Under the pieces are notes generated by a model. It was given only the letters and a program-made list of their open reading frames with translations. It was not told where the DNA came from and did no database searches. A program made the translations under genes and the position numbers. Shown here piece by piece: positions 10,775 through 21,859 of a stretch of DNA of 49,222 nt. Source of the stretch: Nemertoderma westbladi (Eukaryota > Xenacoelomorpha > Nemertodermatida > Nemertodermatidae); NCBI GenBank assembly GCA_032718475.1, contig JAUCBJ010003279.1:1-49222 (forward strand), given 5' to 3'. Positions within the stretch are counted from its first letter, which is position 1. Each line of letters starts with the position of its first letter.

Positions 10775-11960
10775 GCAGCACGTTTGATACTGAATCAATC
10801 CATTGAAACGTTTTAAGAGACCTTCATGCAGTATGTGAGATACTGAAACAATCAGTTGAAACTTTAAGAGACCTTCATGCAGCACATCTGCATCTGCAGT
10901 ACAAAATTGGAGTTGCGACATCCTGGCTGATTTGTGCGACCGATTTTATGGTAAAAACATGTCCAAGTCATCCGCATTCACGGTATATGGGATACTGAAA
11001 CAATTCGTTGAAATGTGTAAGAGAGAACAATCTGGCAGTCTGGTGAAACGTTTAAGAGACCTTCATGCAGCACATTGGCTGATTGGATTTGGATACTGAA
11101 ACAATCTATTGAAACGTTTAAGAGACCTTCATGCAGCACATTGGCTGATTGGATTTGGATACTGAAACAATCTATTGAAACGTTTAAGAGACCTTCATGC
11201 AGCACGTTAGATACTGAAACAATCTATTGAAACGTAAGAGACCTTCATGCAGCACGTTGGATACTGAAACAATCCATTGAAACGTTTAAGATACCATTGT
11301 GCAGCACTTTGGATACTGAAACAATATATTGAAACGTTTAAGATACCTTCATGCAGCACGTTGGATACTGAAACAATCTGTTTAAACGTTTAAGAGACCT
11401 TTGTGAAGCACATTGGATTCTGAAACATCTATTGAAACGTTTAAGATACCTTCATGCAGCACGTTGGATACTGAAACAATCTGTTGAAACGTTTAAGAGA
11501 CCTTCGCGCAGTATGTGAGATACTGAAACAATCCGTTGAATCATCTAAGAGACCTTCGTGCAGCATGTGGGTGTGGGGTACTCTTGTAACAATCTATTGA
11601 AACATTTAAGATACCTTCGCCCAGTATGCAGTATATGGGAAATTGAAACAATTCGTTGAAATGTGTAAGAGAGAACAATCTGGTGAAACGTTTAAGAGAC
11701 CTTCATGCAGCACATTGAATTTGGATACTGAAATAATCTATTGAAACGTTTAAGAGACCTTCATGCAGCACTTTGGATACTGAAACAATCTATCGAAACG
11801 TAAGAGACCTTCATGCAGCACGTTGGATACTGAAACAATCTGTTGAAACGTTTAAGAGACCTTCGTGCAGCACGTTTGATACTGAAACAATCTGTTGAAA
11901 CGTTTAAGAGACCTTCGCGCTGCAGCCTGTATGGGATACTGTAACAAACTGTTGAAATTT
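10775..11960 (+). repeat. 52-bp satellite array, about 22 irregular copies
   Basis: The unit contains ACTGAAACAATCTATTGAAA, CGTTTAAGAGACC and TTCATGCAGCACGTTGGAT. Copies vary by small deletions and substitutions, and some are merged. Open frames on the minus strand at 10978-11205 are products of the repeat, not a gene. Confidence 0.9.
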
Positions 11961-12119
11961 CATAGCAGGGCTACGTCCTACGTAGGCTGGTAGGCAGATT
12001 CAGTACCGGTACTACACACTAAACTGCAGTGTTCTCTGTCCTGTATGTAGTCTGCTTCTGGTAGTAGTGACACACCCTCTACCCCGGTCCTACTAATTAC
12101 CCCAACCTACCACAATCTA

Positions 12120-12885
12120 CCCCAACCTACCACAAACTACCCCAACAATTCGATAGAGGTATCTAATTACCACAATATTATTTTACATTGGCATCTAATT
12201 ACCACAATATACAGAACTCAAGTGTCTATTTACCACAAGACTACACTGCATCTAATAACCACAATATTATTTTACATTGGCATCTAATTACTACATTATA
12301 TAGAACGCAAATGTCTATTTACCGGTACCACAAGACTACACTGCATCTAATTACCACAATATTATTTTACATTGGCATCTAATTACCACAATATACAGAA
12401 CTCAAGTGTCTATTTACCACAAGACTACACTGCATCTAATTACCACAATATTATTTTACAATGGCATTTAATTACCACAATATACAGAACTCAAGTGTCT
12501 ATTCACCACAAGACTACACTGCATCTAATTACCACAATATTATTTTACAATGGCATCTAATTACCACAATCTGACAATATTATTTTACAATGGCATCTAA
12601 TTCAGTAATTACCACAATATACAGAACTCAAGTGTCTATTTACCACAAGACTACATTGTATCTAATTACCACAATATACAGTACAGAATGCAAGTGTCTA
12701 ATTACCACAATATACAGTACGGTAGTTATTAATACTCAGTGTCTAATTACCACAAGACTTCACTAACGTTTAATTACCACAATATACAGTACGGTAGTTA
12801 GTAATACTCAGTGTCTAATTACCACAAGACTTCACTAACGTCTAATTACCACCATATATACAGAACGCAAGTGTCTAATCACAAC
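12120..12885 (+). repeat. 89-bp satellite, plus-oriented arm
   Basis: The unit is built from three sub-repeats around TAATTACCACAA, with spacers holding 'ATTTTACAATGGCATC', 'ATACAGAACTCAAGTGTC' and 'GACTACACTGCATC'. The arm ends near 12885, where orientation flips. Copies toward the flip are shorter and more diverged. Confidence 0.9.
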
Positions 12886-14815
12886 ATTATTGTGGTAATT
12901 ATATGTGGATATTGTGGTAATTAGACGTTAGTGAGGTCTTGTGGTAATTAGACACTGAGTATTAATAACTACCGTACTGTATATTGTGGTAATTAGACAC
13001 ATGCGTTCTGTACATTGTGGTAATTAGATGTAGTGTAGTCTTGTGGAAAATAGACACTTGAGTTCTGTATATTGTGGTAATTAGATGCCATTGTAAAATA
13101 ATATTTTGGTAATTAGATGCCATTGTAAAATAATATTGTGGTAATTAGATGCCATTGTAAAATAATATTGTGGTAATCAGATGCAGTGTAGTCTTGTGGT
13201 GAATAGACACTTGAGTTCTGTATATTGTGGTAATTAGATGCCATTGTAAAACAATATTGTGGTAATTAGATGCAGTGTAGTCTTGTGGTAAATAGACACT
13301 TGAGTCCTGTATATTGTGGTAATTAGATGCCATTGCAAAATAATATTGTGTAATTAGATGCAGTGTAGTCTTGTGGTAAACAGACACTTGAGTTCTGTAT
13401 ATTGTGGTAATTAGATGCCATTGTAAAATAATATTGTGGTAATTAGATGCAGTGTAGTCTTGTGGTAAATGGACACTTGAGTTCTGTATATTGTGGTAAT
13501 TAGATGCCATTGTAAAATAATATTGTGGTAATTAGATGGAGTGTAGTCTTATAGTAAATAGACACTTGAGTTCTCTATATTGTGGTAATTAGATGCCATT
13601 GTAAAATAATATTGTGGTAATTAGATGCAGTGTATTCTTGTGGTAAATAGACACTTAAGTTATGTATATTATTGTGGTAATTAGATGCCATTGTAAAATA
13701 ATATTGTGGTAATTAGATGCAGTGTAGTCTTGTGGTAAATAGACACTTGAATTCTGTATATTGTGGTAATTAGATGCCATTGCAAAATAATATTGTGTAA
13801 TTAGATGCAGTGTAGTCTTGTGGTAAACAGACACTTGAGTTCGGTATATTGTGGTAATTAGATGCCATTGTAAAATAATATTGTGGTAATTAGATGCAGT
13901 GTAGTCTTGTGGTAAATGGACACTTGAGTTCTGTATATTGTGGTAATTAGATGCCATTGTAAAATAATATTGTGGTAATTAGATGGAGTGTAGTCTTATG
14001 GTAAATAGACACTTGAGTTCTCTATATTGTGGTAATTAGATGCCATTGTAAAATAATATTGTGGTAATTAGATGCAGTGTAGTCTTGTGGTAAATGGACA
14101 CTTGAGTTCTGTATATTGTGGTAATTAGATGCCATTGTAAAATAATATTGTGGTAATTAGATGGAGTGTAGTCTTATGGTAAATAGACACTTGAGTTCTC
14201 TATATTGTGGTAATTAGATGCCATTGTAAAATAATATTGTGGTAATTAGATGCAGTGTAGTCTTGTGGTAAATAGACACTTGAGTTCTCTATATTGTGGT
14301 AATTAGATGCCATTGTAAAATAATATTGTGGTAATTAGATGCTGTGTATTCTTGTGGTAAATAGACACTTCAGTTCTGTATATTATTGTGGTAATTAGAT
14401 GCCATTGTAAAATAATATTGTGGTAATTAGATGGAGTGTAGTCTTATGGTAAATAGACACTTGCGTTATGTATATTGTGGTAATTAGATGCCATTGTAAA
14501 ATAATATTGTGGTAATTAGATGCAGTGTATTCTTGTGGTAAATAGACACTTCAGTTCTGTATATTATTGTGGTAATTAGATGCCATTGTAAAATAATATT
14601 GTGGTAATTAGATGCAGTGTAGTCTTGTGGTAAATAGACACTTGAGTTCTGTATATTGTGGTAATTAGATGCCATTGTAAAATAATATTGTGGTAATTAG
14701 ATGCAGTGTAGTCTTGTGGTAAATAGACATTTGCGTTCTATATATTGTGGTAATTAGATGCCAATGTAAAATAATATTGTGGTAATTAGATGCAGTGTAG
14801 TCTTGTGGTAAATAG
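12886..14815 (-). repeat. 89-bp satellite, inverted arm (about 21 copies)
   Basis: This is the same satellite as the preceding arm, in reverse complement (ATTGTGGTAATTAGATG words). The arms meet head to head near 12885-12900. The right arm is about 2.5 times longer than the left, and its copies are more uniform, with evidence of larger repeated blocks (two nearly identical stretches near 13140-13510 and 13655-13960). Predicted peptides from it merely translate the repeat. Confidence 0.9.
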
Positions 14816-14965
14816 GGTGCTGGTCACCTCGCCGCACTGCCACTTCGCCGCAAGTCATCTCGCCGCAGATAATGTGCGGCGAGGTGTCTTGCGGCGAGGT
14901 GTCTCACTGTGAATGCCATTTCGCCGCAAATTATCGGACACCTCGCCGCAAGTCAATATTAATCA
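14816..14965. repeat. Hairpin island of CTCGCCGCA words
   Basis: TCGCCGCA occurs at least five times forward and TGCGGCGA twice reversed within 150 bases, separated by 8-20 variable bases. It sits exactly at the end of the 89-bp array. GC-rich composition contrasts with AT-rich surroundings. It is similar in style to the CGCCCGCG island at 47205-47610. Confidence 0.8.
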
Positions 14966-15169
14966 TTTATTTATATATTTACAGGGAAGCCTACTAAGCC
15001 TAGTTATGGCATTGGACATTATTATAAGAAGAAATAAAATAATACGGTAAGGTGTGTTGTTCTATTATAATTACTGTACTATTATAGATATACAGTGAGA
15101 GTATTTGAGTTACGTATTAGCTATTATAGTAAAACAGTCCATTATAGACATTATAAATGATATATTCAT

Positions 15170-16460
15170 TCATTCAATAACTGCCAGTTTATCACAGAAC
15201 CACCGATTTACAATAATGACTGCCAGTTTATCACAGAAGCACAGATATTTACAATAATAACTGCCAGATTATCGTAGAATCACAGATTTACAATAATGAC
15301 TGCCAGTTTATCACAGAAGCACAGATTTACAATAATGACTGCCAGTTTATCACAGAAGCACAGATTTACAATAATAACTGCCAGTTTATCACAGAAGCAC
15401 AGATTTACAATAATAACTGCCAGTTTATCACAGAACCACAGATTTACAATAATGACTGCCAGTTTATCACAAAACCACAGATTTACAATAATAACTGCCA
15501 GTTTATCACAGAAGCACAGATTTACAATAGTAACTGCCAGTTTATCACAGAACCACAGATTTACAATAATGACTGCCAGTTTATTACAGAAGCACAGATT
15601 TACAATAATGACTGCCAGTTTATCACAGAAGCCAGATTTACAATAATAACTGCCAGTTTATCACAGAACCACAGATTTACAATAATGACTGCCAGTTTAT
15701 CACAGAACCGCAGATTTACAATAATGACTGCCAGTTTATCACAGAACCACAGCTTTACAATAATGACTGCCAGTTTATCACAGAAGCACAGATTTACAAT
15801 AATGACTGCCAGTTTATCACAGAAGCACAGATTTACAATAATAACTGCAGGTTTATCACAGAAGCACAGATTTACAATAATAACTGCCAGTTTATCACAG
15901 AACTACAGATTTACAATAACGACTGCCAGTTTATCACAGAACCGCAGATTTACAATAATGACTGCCAGTTTATCACAAAACCACAGATTTACAATAATGA
16001 CTGCCAGTTTATCACAGAACCACAGATTTACAATAATGACTGCCAGTTTATCACAGAACCACAGATTTACAATAATGACTGCCAGTTTATCACAGAACCA
16101 CAGACTTACAATAATGACTGCCAGTTTATCACAGAACCACAGATTTACAATAATGACTGCCAGTTTATCACAGAACCACAGATTTACAATAATGACTGCC
16201 AGTTTATCACAGAACCACAGATTTATAATAATGACAGCCAGTTTATCACAGAACCACAGATTTACAATAATGACTGCCAGTTTATCACAGAACCACAGAT
16301 TTACAATAATGACTGCCAGTTTATCACAGAACCACAGATTTACAATAATGACTGCCAGTTTATCACAGAACCACAGGTTTACAATAATGACTCAGTTTAT
16401 CACATAACCATAGATATAGAACCGCAGATTTGCAATAATAACTGCCAGTTTATCACAGAC
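15170..16460 (+). repeat. 39-bp satellite array, about 32 copies
   Basis: The unit carries AACTGCCAGTTTATCACAG and AACCACAGATTTACAATAATG. Because 39 is a multiple of three, the plus strand stays open as 13-residue repeats (MTASLSQNHRFTI) over 15296-15646 and 15685-16407, broken by a small deletion near 15630. There is no flanking gene structure, so I treat it as noncoding satellite. Confidence 0.9.
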
Positions 16461-16960
16461 TAATAATAACAAACTAAACTAAATTTACAAACTAAAACTG
16501 CCAGTTTGTATATGTAAATATAAAAAGTAAATATATATAATCAAAACATAATTTTAAATTATTAATTAAACTTGGTTAAAATTAATTAATTTATATAAAT
16601 TAATTGAAATGAATTATCTAATATGGCTGAAAAGAAGACAAAAGATATTAAAATTAATAATCAAAAGACTATTTGTTGATCATCAACTAAAATTAATTAG
16701 GATATCCATAAATCTAAATGAATTAAATATTTTCATATATACTTAGCCATGTGTATGCAATATGTACAGTATGTAGAGTATTGTATGCATTGGCCATAGG
16801 CCGTAAGCGTAGGGTAGGATGTAGGGAAAAGATGATAGAAAAAATAATACATAAGGATGTAGGGATTAGATAAGGTAGGCTTTCACCCCCCTCTCCCAAT
16901 ATCTCCATGTTGTAACATTGAGCTTCATGTGTGCCCTGAATGTCCTGTGCTCCTAACCAA

Positions 16961-17560
16961 ACATTATTTTCAGATAACCACAGGTTTATAAGTTTTTTTT
17001 GCTCTTTATAACCACAGGTTAGTACGTTTTAACCGTGGGTTTTTCTTTTATAACCATAGGTTATAAATAAATTAAATCGTCAGTTTACTAAAATTACCGC
17101 CAGTTTTCTCAAATAAAACCGCCAGTTGACTGTTAATTAAACAGCGGTTTCGTAAAAACTGGTTTATTTGGTTTCCGTTTACCTGTGGTTTTTTGAGAGA
17201 ACCGGCAGTTTTAAATAGTTGAAACGCCAGTTACCAGCAGTAAACCATAGGTTAATAAATGCCGATTAAATATTCGACCGGGAATTTGCGTTAAACCAGA
17301 ACCTGAGGTAACAGAAACCGGCAGTTCCTTGCGATATAAAATACCAGAGGTTTTACAATGCATTTTTAGGTTCTAAAGAACTGGGGGTTATGGAACCGCC
17401 GGTTTTACGAGAGATAATCAACCCCCGGTTTGCACAACTGCCAGTTTCTTGGCAACGGTTATTTACCGCCGGTTTGTAAAAACAACCTGCGGTGGTTTTC
17501 GTTGCAAAACAACCCCAGGTAGTTCTTGCAAACCGGCAGTTTTTTAACAAAATACCACCA
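16961..17560. repeat. Island of degenerate AACC-N3-GGTT words
   Basis: More than 20 words of the type AACCNNNGGTT or AACNGCCAGTT occur here at irregular 15-40 base intervals (for example AACCACAGGTTT, AACCGCCGGTTT, AACCGGCAGTTT, AACTGCCAGTTT). The same two words make up the 39-bp satellite just upstream, so the island looks like its diverged relative. It extends up to the last recognisable MULE exon at 17566. Confidence 0.75.
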
Positions 17561-17565
17561 CTTAC

Positions 17566-17716
17566 TTTTTTCAGTGTTGGTCCAGTGGAAATTACACCCA
17601 CGTACAACCACATCTTTAAACACAATACGTGCCGCCTTCCACGCCGCTTTCTCAAAGTCTGCCACCAATTCAACCAAGGCATACTCTTGCAGGATGGCGT
17701 GGAGTTCACTGAACAC
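17566..17716 (-). CDS. MULE transposase remnant, exon with DFE and CxFH motifs
   Basis: The acceptor is TTGAATTTCAG ending at 17717 on the minus strand. The exon opens VFSELHAILQEYALVEL, then VADFEKAAWKAARIVFKD and VRGCNFHWTN. The Asp of ADFEK and the Cys/His of GCNFHW are hallmark positions of MULE transposases. It ends at a donor GTAAGT (17565-17560), in phase 0 with the preceding exon. Sequence beyond the donor becomes the AACC...GGTT island. Confidence 0.8.
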
Positions 17717-17834
17717 CTGAAATTCAAGATACTTTATATTGAACGATGTACAGTTATAATGTGGGGCGAGCCACGAAGTTGGCGGAGCCTTAGCGAATTG
17801 ACACTGTTAGGGGGTGGGTCAATTTATGCAAATA

Positions 17835-17890
17835 GTTGTCGTCGTCGTCGTCGTCGTTGTCGTCGTCGTCGTCGTTGTCGTCGTCGTTAC
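17835..17890 (+). repeat. CGT trinucleotide microsatellite
   Basis: A run of CGT/TGT trinucleotides lies at the junction between a GTGGGGCGAGCCACGAAG repeat copy (from 17759) and the first 315-bp unit. Its shorter relatives precede each later unit. Confidence 0.9.
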
Positions 17891-19250
17891 GATTTTGACA
17901 TGCTAATAACTTTGTCGGATTTAAAGCTGCCAAGTTGAAAATTTGTAGGTATCAATATGAGCAAAAGTTGAGATTTTTGAGAGACTTTCAGACACCATCA
18001 GTGCAATGGTCTCCCGCTAGAGGGCCACATGTCTAAACATTAAATGCCCTCCCATTTCTTTGCTTTTAATCCGTTTAAGCTGAAACTAGGCAGATATGTA
18101 TTAGACCATTAGCTGTGACTTTCAAAGGAGGCGAATCCATCTGCAGTTCTCCAGTCTGCCGCTAGAGGGCCAAAGGTCTGAAAGTGAAATTGTTGTCGTC
18201 GTTACGATTTTGACATGCTAATAACTTTGTCGGATTTAAAGCTGCCAAGTTGAAAATTTGTAGGTATCAATATGAGCAAAAGTTGAGATTTTTGAGAGAC
18301 TTTCAGACACCATCAGTGCAATGGTCTCCCGCTAGAGGGCCACATGTCTAAACATTAAATGCCCTCCCATTTCTTTGCTTTTAATCCGTTTAAGCTGAAA
18401 CTTGGCAGATATGTATTAGACCATTAGCTGTGACTTTCAAAGGAGGCGAATCCATCTGCAGTTCTCCAGTCTGCCGCTAGAGGGCCAAAGGTCTGAAAGT
18501 GAAATCGTTGTCGTCGTTACGATTTTGACATGCTAATAACTTTGTCGGATTTAAAGCTGCCAAGTTGAAAATTTGTAGGTATCAATATGAGCTAAAGTTG
18601 AGATTTTTGAGAGACTTTCAGACACCATCAGTGCAATGGTCTCCCGCTAGAGGGCCACATGTATAAACATTAAATGCCCTCCCATTTCTTTGCTTTTAAT
18701 CCGTTTAAGCTGAAACTTGGCAGATATGTATTAGACAATTAGCTGTGACTTTCAAAGGAGGCGAATCCATCTGCAGTTATCCAGTCTGCCGCTAGAGGGC
18801 CAAATGTCTGAAAGTGAAATCGTTGTCGTCGTTATGATATTGACATGCTTATAACTTTGTCGAATTTAAAGCTGCCAAGTTGAAAATTTGTTTTGTTGAA
18901 AATCAGTTCAACAGTCACCCGCTATAGGACTACTTTATGCCTGAAAGTGAATAGATTCTCCCGTCTCATTGATTTTAATCAGTTTAAGCTGAATCTTGCC
19001 ATATATTCTGGACCACATGCTGCGTCTTTGTGGGGGGGGGGGGGGGGGGGGGGGGAGATTTAATCGGTCTGCCGCTATACGACGAAATTTCTGAAAGTGA
19101 GATCCGTCTCTCATTTCGTTATCCGTTATTCAAGATGAAACTTGGCCGATGTACGTATGTACTATTCATCCATAGGCTGTGTCTTTGTGGGGCTGGAGAC
19201 CCTAATCCATCTTCAGTTCTCACTATACCGCTAGAGTCAGAAATGTCTGA
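17885..19250 (+). repeat. 315-bp tandem array with repeated CTCF-like words
   Basis: The word CGTTACGATTTTGACATG recurs at 17885, 18200 and 18515, with a diverged copy at 18830, exactly 315 bp apart. The three complete units are nearly identical; the fourth decays and is interrupted by a G run. Each full unit contains CCGCTAGAGGGC twice (18014, 18159, 18329, 18474, 18644, 18789), all on the plus strand. It lies in the intron of the MULE remnant. Confidence 0.95.
19032..19055 (+). repeat. Homopolymer of 24 G
   Basis: A run of G inside the decayed end of the 315-bp array. Length is probably variable and hard to sequence. Confidence 0.95.
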
Positions 19251-19259
19251 ATAGAAATG

Positions 19260-19644
19260 AAAGAGGTAAAAAGTGATTAGGCGAAATCTGCTTAAAATTT
19301 GCTAATACAGTAATACTTTCGAATTAGTACTTAAATTAAATTTAAGTCACGTGCTGCGCGAAGGCCCCACTTCGTGTACATCTACATACATTGATACACC
19401 CACAAACTTTTAGGGGACTATTGTATACCCCTAAATACTAAATAATGTTGTCCTTTACATTCACAAAAATTAAAATAAACAAAGTAATGTACAGTAACTG
19501 CAGGTCGTGGTATAATTTGAGCTATAGAGTTAAAGTAGGACACGGCGGCCCCTTTACTGTATAACGAATACTCTCACTATACTTACAAAATCTACTGTAC
19601 AATTTTATAAATTGTGTTCAAAATATTCACATACTAAAACTAAC
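19260..19644. other. Intronic stretch of the MULE remnant
   Basis: No gene is seen. CACGTGCTGCGCGAAGGCCCCAC near 19350 recalls the CACGTGCTGCTCGAAG word of the foldback element at 7925. Confidence 0.5.
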
Positions 19645-19826
19645 CTTGACATAATCAGAGGTTTGACGTTTGGACATAACGCAGAATGTCAGTGCCACTT
19701 GTTTCATGATGCTATCATTGCGGACAAACGCATGGATAGACATCAGTTGGGCAAATGGTTCCTTCACCACCCTGAATGTACCATCGAAAAACGTAGAAAA
19801 TTTTTTTTCAATATTCTCTCGGCCCT
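19645..19826 (-). CDS. MULE transposase remnant, exon with first catalytic Asp
   Basis: On the minus strand the frame reads STFFDGTFRVVKEPFAQL, then MSIHAFVRND and KQVALTFCVMSKRQTSDYVK. The pattern DGTF.VV..PF.QL..IH matches the start of MULE transposase domains. The 3' boundary is a clean donor (AAG|GTTAGT, intron from 19644). The 5' boundary is placed at an acceptor-like TTAATAG because an in-frame TAG precedes it; this is less certain. Confidence 0.75.
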
Positions 19827-19941
19827 CTATTAACCTCGCTGACGCTCGGTAAATAAAATGCCTCGAGAATAGTGAAAAAAAAGTTCTACTTTTTTTCCCA
19901 TGTAATAAATAATTATGTTTTTAAAATAAACACCACTTTAC

Positions 19942-20047
19942 CTGAATTCCCACACTTCCGATGCTGCCATTGACTACACTCATCGCATTGCAGGGCTTCC
20001 TGCCTCCTTCCAACAATCCGTAGACAAACGACACAGTTATCTTCCAT
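19942..20047 (-). CDS. MULE transposase remnant, N-terminal zinc-binding exon
   Basis: The minus-strand ATG at 20047 starts MEDNCVVCLRIVGRRQEALQ, continuing CDECSQWQHRKCGNS, and ends at a donor GTAAAG. The CxxC...CDxCxxWxHxxC arrangement is a PHD-like zinc site that I associate with N termini of animal MULE transposases. The frame is open further upstream to 20161, but that stretch is hydrophobic and AT-rich, so it is more likely leader sequence. Confidence 0.6.
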
Positions 20048-21855
20048 TGTACAGAAAATCAAAATCAAGAAAAATACAGCAACAACAAAACGAGTAATCA
20101 AAATAAACGAAAGGCGGTAATGGATAAGAGCAAAATGAATAGCAATATAAAAGCAAGGCATGTGGTAATATAGTATATAAGCAATATGTCTTTAAGCTAC
20201 AGAGCTAGTCTGTTTCCACCAATAGGATGACTTGGATGAGGGCGCCCTTTGGGCCTCAATTGGAGGCCGTGTCTTTCGACTGGTTGTGGCCTGGCTATAC
20301 TAAGGGCGTAGCATGTTAAGGGCGTAGCATCACATACACGTATAACGAACGTCTCTAGGCTTTACTATAGGCCTAAGTAAGGCTTTATTGTTGTACCTAC
20401 CCCACCCGTGGGGGTACATGACATGCCCTAAGGTACGTCGTGCCGTAGCACTGTGGAGACAAGTATATTGAACACAGCCGACCCGACCCGACCCGTACCG
20501 TATATCTTATATCATTCCACCCAGAAATTTATTATCGCAGACAACGCAAACTATGTGACCCCCATATTTGACAATTTATATAAAAAAATAAAATTAAAAT
20601 CTCTCGTAACACTGCAAAGTACTACTTTGCAGCGTTGCGGACTATAGGAGGGAACGCTGCAAAGTAATCAATGACATGGAAACAACTTAATTCCATACTG
20701 AAATGTAATGTAATGTATTCCAGAATGTATTATTTCCATTTATCTTAATGCGTGGTGCTTTATTATCCAGTTTGCAGTGACGGGACCAGAATGTATACGA
20801 CGAAAATGTATAAATGAGCATCCATAAAATTATTTCTTCACATACCGAACGTGTAAACATCCCTCGCTGCGCTCGCTCGGTACATAAATTAACTCGGGTC
20901 ATAACGCTGCAAAGTGCTACTTTGTACATAATGATGTAAATAGTTACTGTATTAGATAGATAAATTACGCAATGAAATGTTTTATTCCAAATTTGAACTA
21001 ATAACTACTAACAACTAATAACGATGTTGAAGGGTGGCATCGGAGATTGAATACACGAGCTGAACGAGACCACCTCCCGTTCTACACACTGTTGGAGCTT
21101 CTCCACCGAGAGGCGGCGATGGTCCCATTACAGGTAACTATTGTAAGCCAGTCGGCAGTCATTACCAGATCCCATTTTAGTTTATCAAAAATGTAAAAAG
21201 TTCTAAAATGATTTAGGGGGTGTATGTTGTTTCGTTACAAATTAATTAATACAGTATAAGGGCCATAAAGTTTAAGATAAAGCTGCTGAAAATAATGTTA
21301 CAGTTTTTTTCTTGTATTCTATGATACATAAAGGATTATTACATTATTATAATTGCATTAAACATACTGCATAATATAGAACTTATGTCCATTAACTTTG
21401 TACGAATTATCTACATTCCCACAGCAGAAGTTTCCAATGCGATTTTGTTGTTAAGGCTGTGACGGTGACCCTCCTGCGTATAAATGCCGTTTTCATTTTC
21501 ACCGCAATCCCACAGCACCAGTTTAGTTTGTACATGTAGCTTCATTAGTTTGGAGTTTTGATGCGTGGTATATGTAGACATCTGTAGGTATCTGAATCGT
21601 TCGTCAATAGTCTCTGCGTCTCTCCTTTGTATATTTATTGCTAAATTCATCAATTATTCTAGAACAAACCTGCAATAAAAATAATATTTTAGTTATTTTC
21701 ATAATTGCAGGGCAGTGATGGCAAAATACAGTACGAGTACATGCAACTGTTAAAAGTTCATATATCAGCAATTCCTCAAAGAAGTTCAGAGTTTGTTACT
21801 TTAGGCTACATATTGTAATTTGTGGAATTTTGGTGCCATACAGTATAGTTTGGTG
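20048..21855. other. Gene-free stretch with small palindromes
   Basis: No gene is recognised. A near-palindrome CTGCAAAGTACTACTTTGCAG lies near 20612, with related words near 20653 and 20904 (AACGCTGCAAAGT...). GGGCGTAGCATGTTAAGGGCGTAGCAT is a short duplication near 20303. Two opposing open frames near 21411-21653 have no family resemblance. Confidence 0.5.
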
Positions 21856-21859
21856 TAAG

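Larger units (their letters stand above)
17566..20047 (-). pseudogene. Spliced MULE-type transposase remnant (three exons visible)
   Basis: Three minus-strand blocks in transcription order match a Mutator-like transposase: a Cys/His zinc-binding exon (20047-19942), a block with the catalytic-type FDGTF (about 19826-19645) and a block with VADFEKA and RGCNFHWT (17716-17566). Boundaries fit GT-AG introns. MULE transposases move DNA using an acidic catalytic triad; the first two acidic positions are visible here, the third is not. The regions expected between the zinc exon and FDGTF and beyond FHWT are absent from the intervals examined, so the gene is probably broken. The intron between exons 2 and 3 contains a 315-bp tandem array. 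Confidence 0.75.

Noticed and set aside
10978-11205. Minus-strand 75-codon frame with an internal peptide repeat
   Set aside because: It translates the 52-bp satellite; flanking copies are frameshifted.
12188-14675. Several open frames of 60-120 codons repeating 'MASNYHNIQNSSVYLPQDYT'
   Set aside because: They are translations of the 89-bp satellite in several frames and on both arms, without gene structure.
14816-14965. CRISPR-like repeats with variable spacers (TCGCCGCA words)
   Set aside because: Words are too short, occur in both orientations and have irregular spacing; the setting is eukaryotic.
17353-17727. Minus-strand 124-codon frame in another phase over the MULE exon
   Set aside because: It contains no MULE motif; the overlapping phase at 17566-17716 does.
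19612-19852. Plus-strand frames overlapping the MULE block
   Set aside because: The minus strand carries the conserved DGTF...PF.QL pattern and splice sites; the plus frames are its complement.
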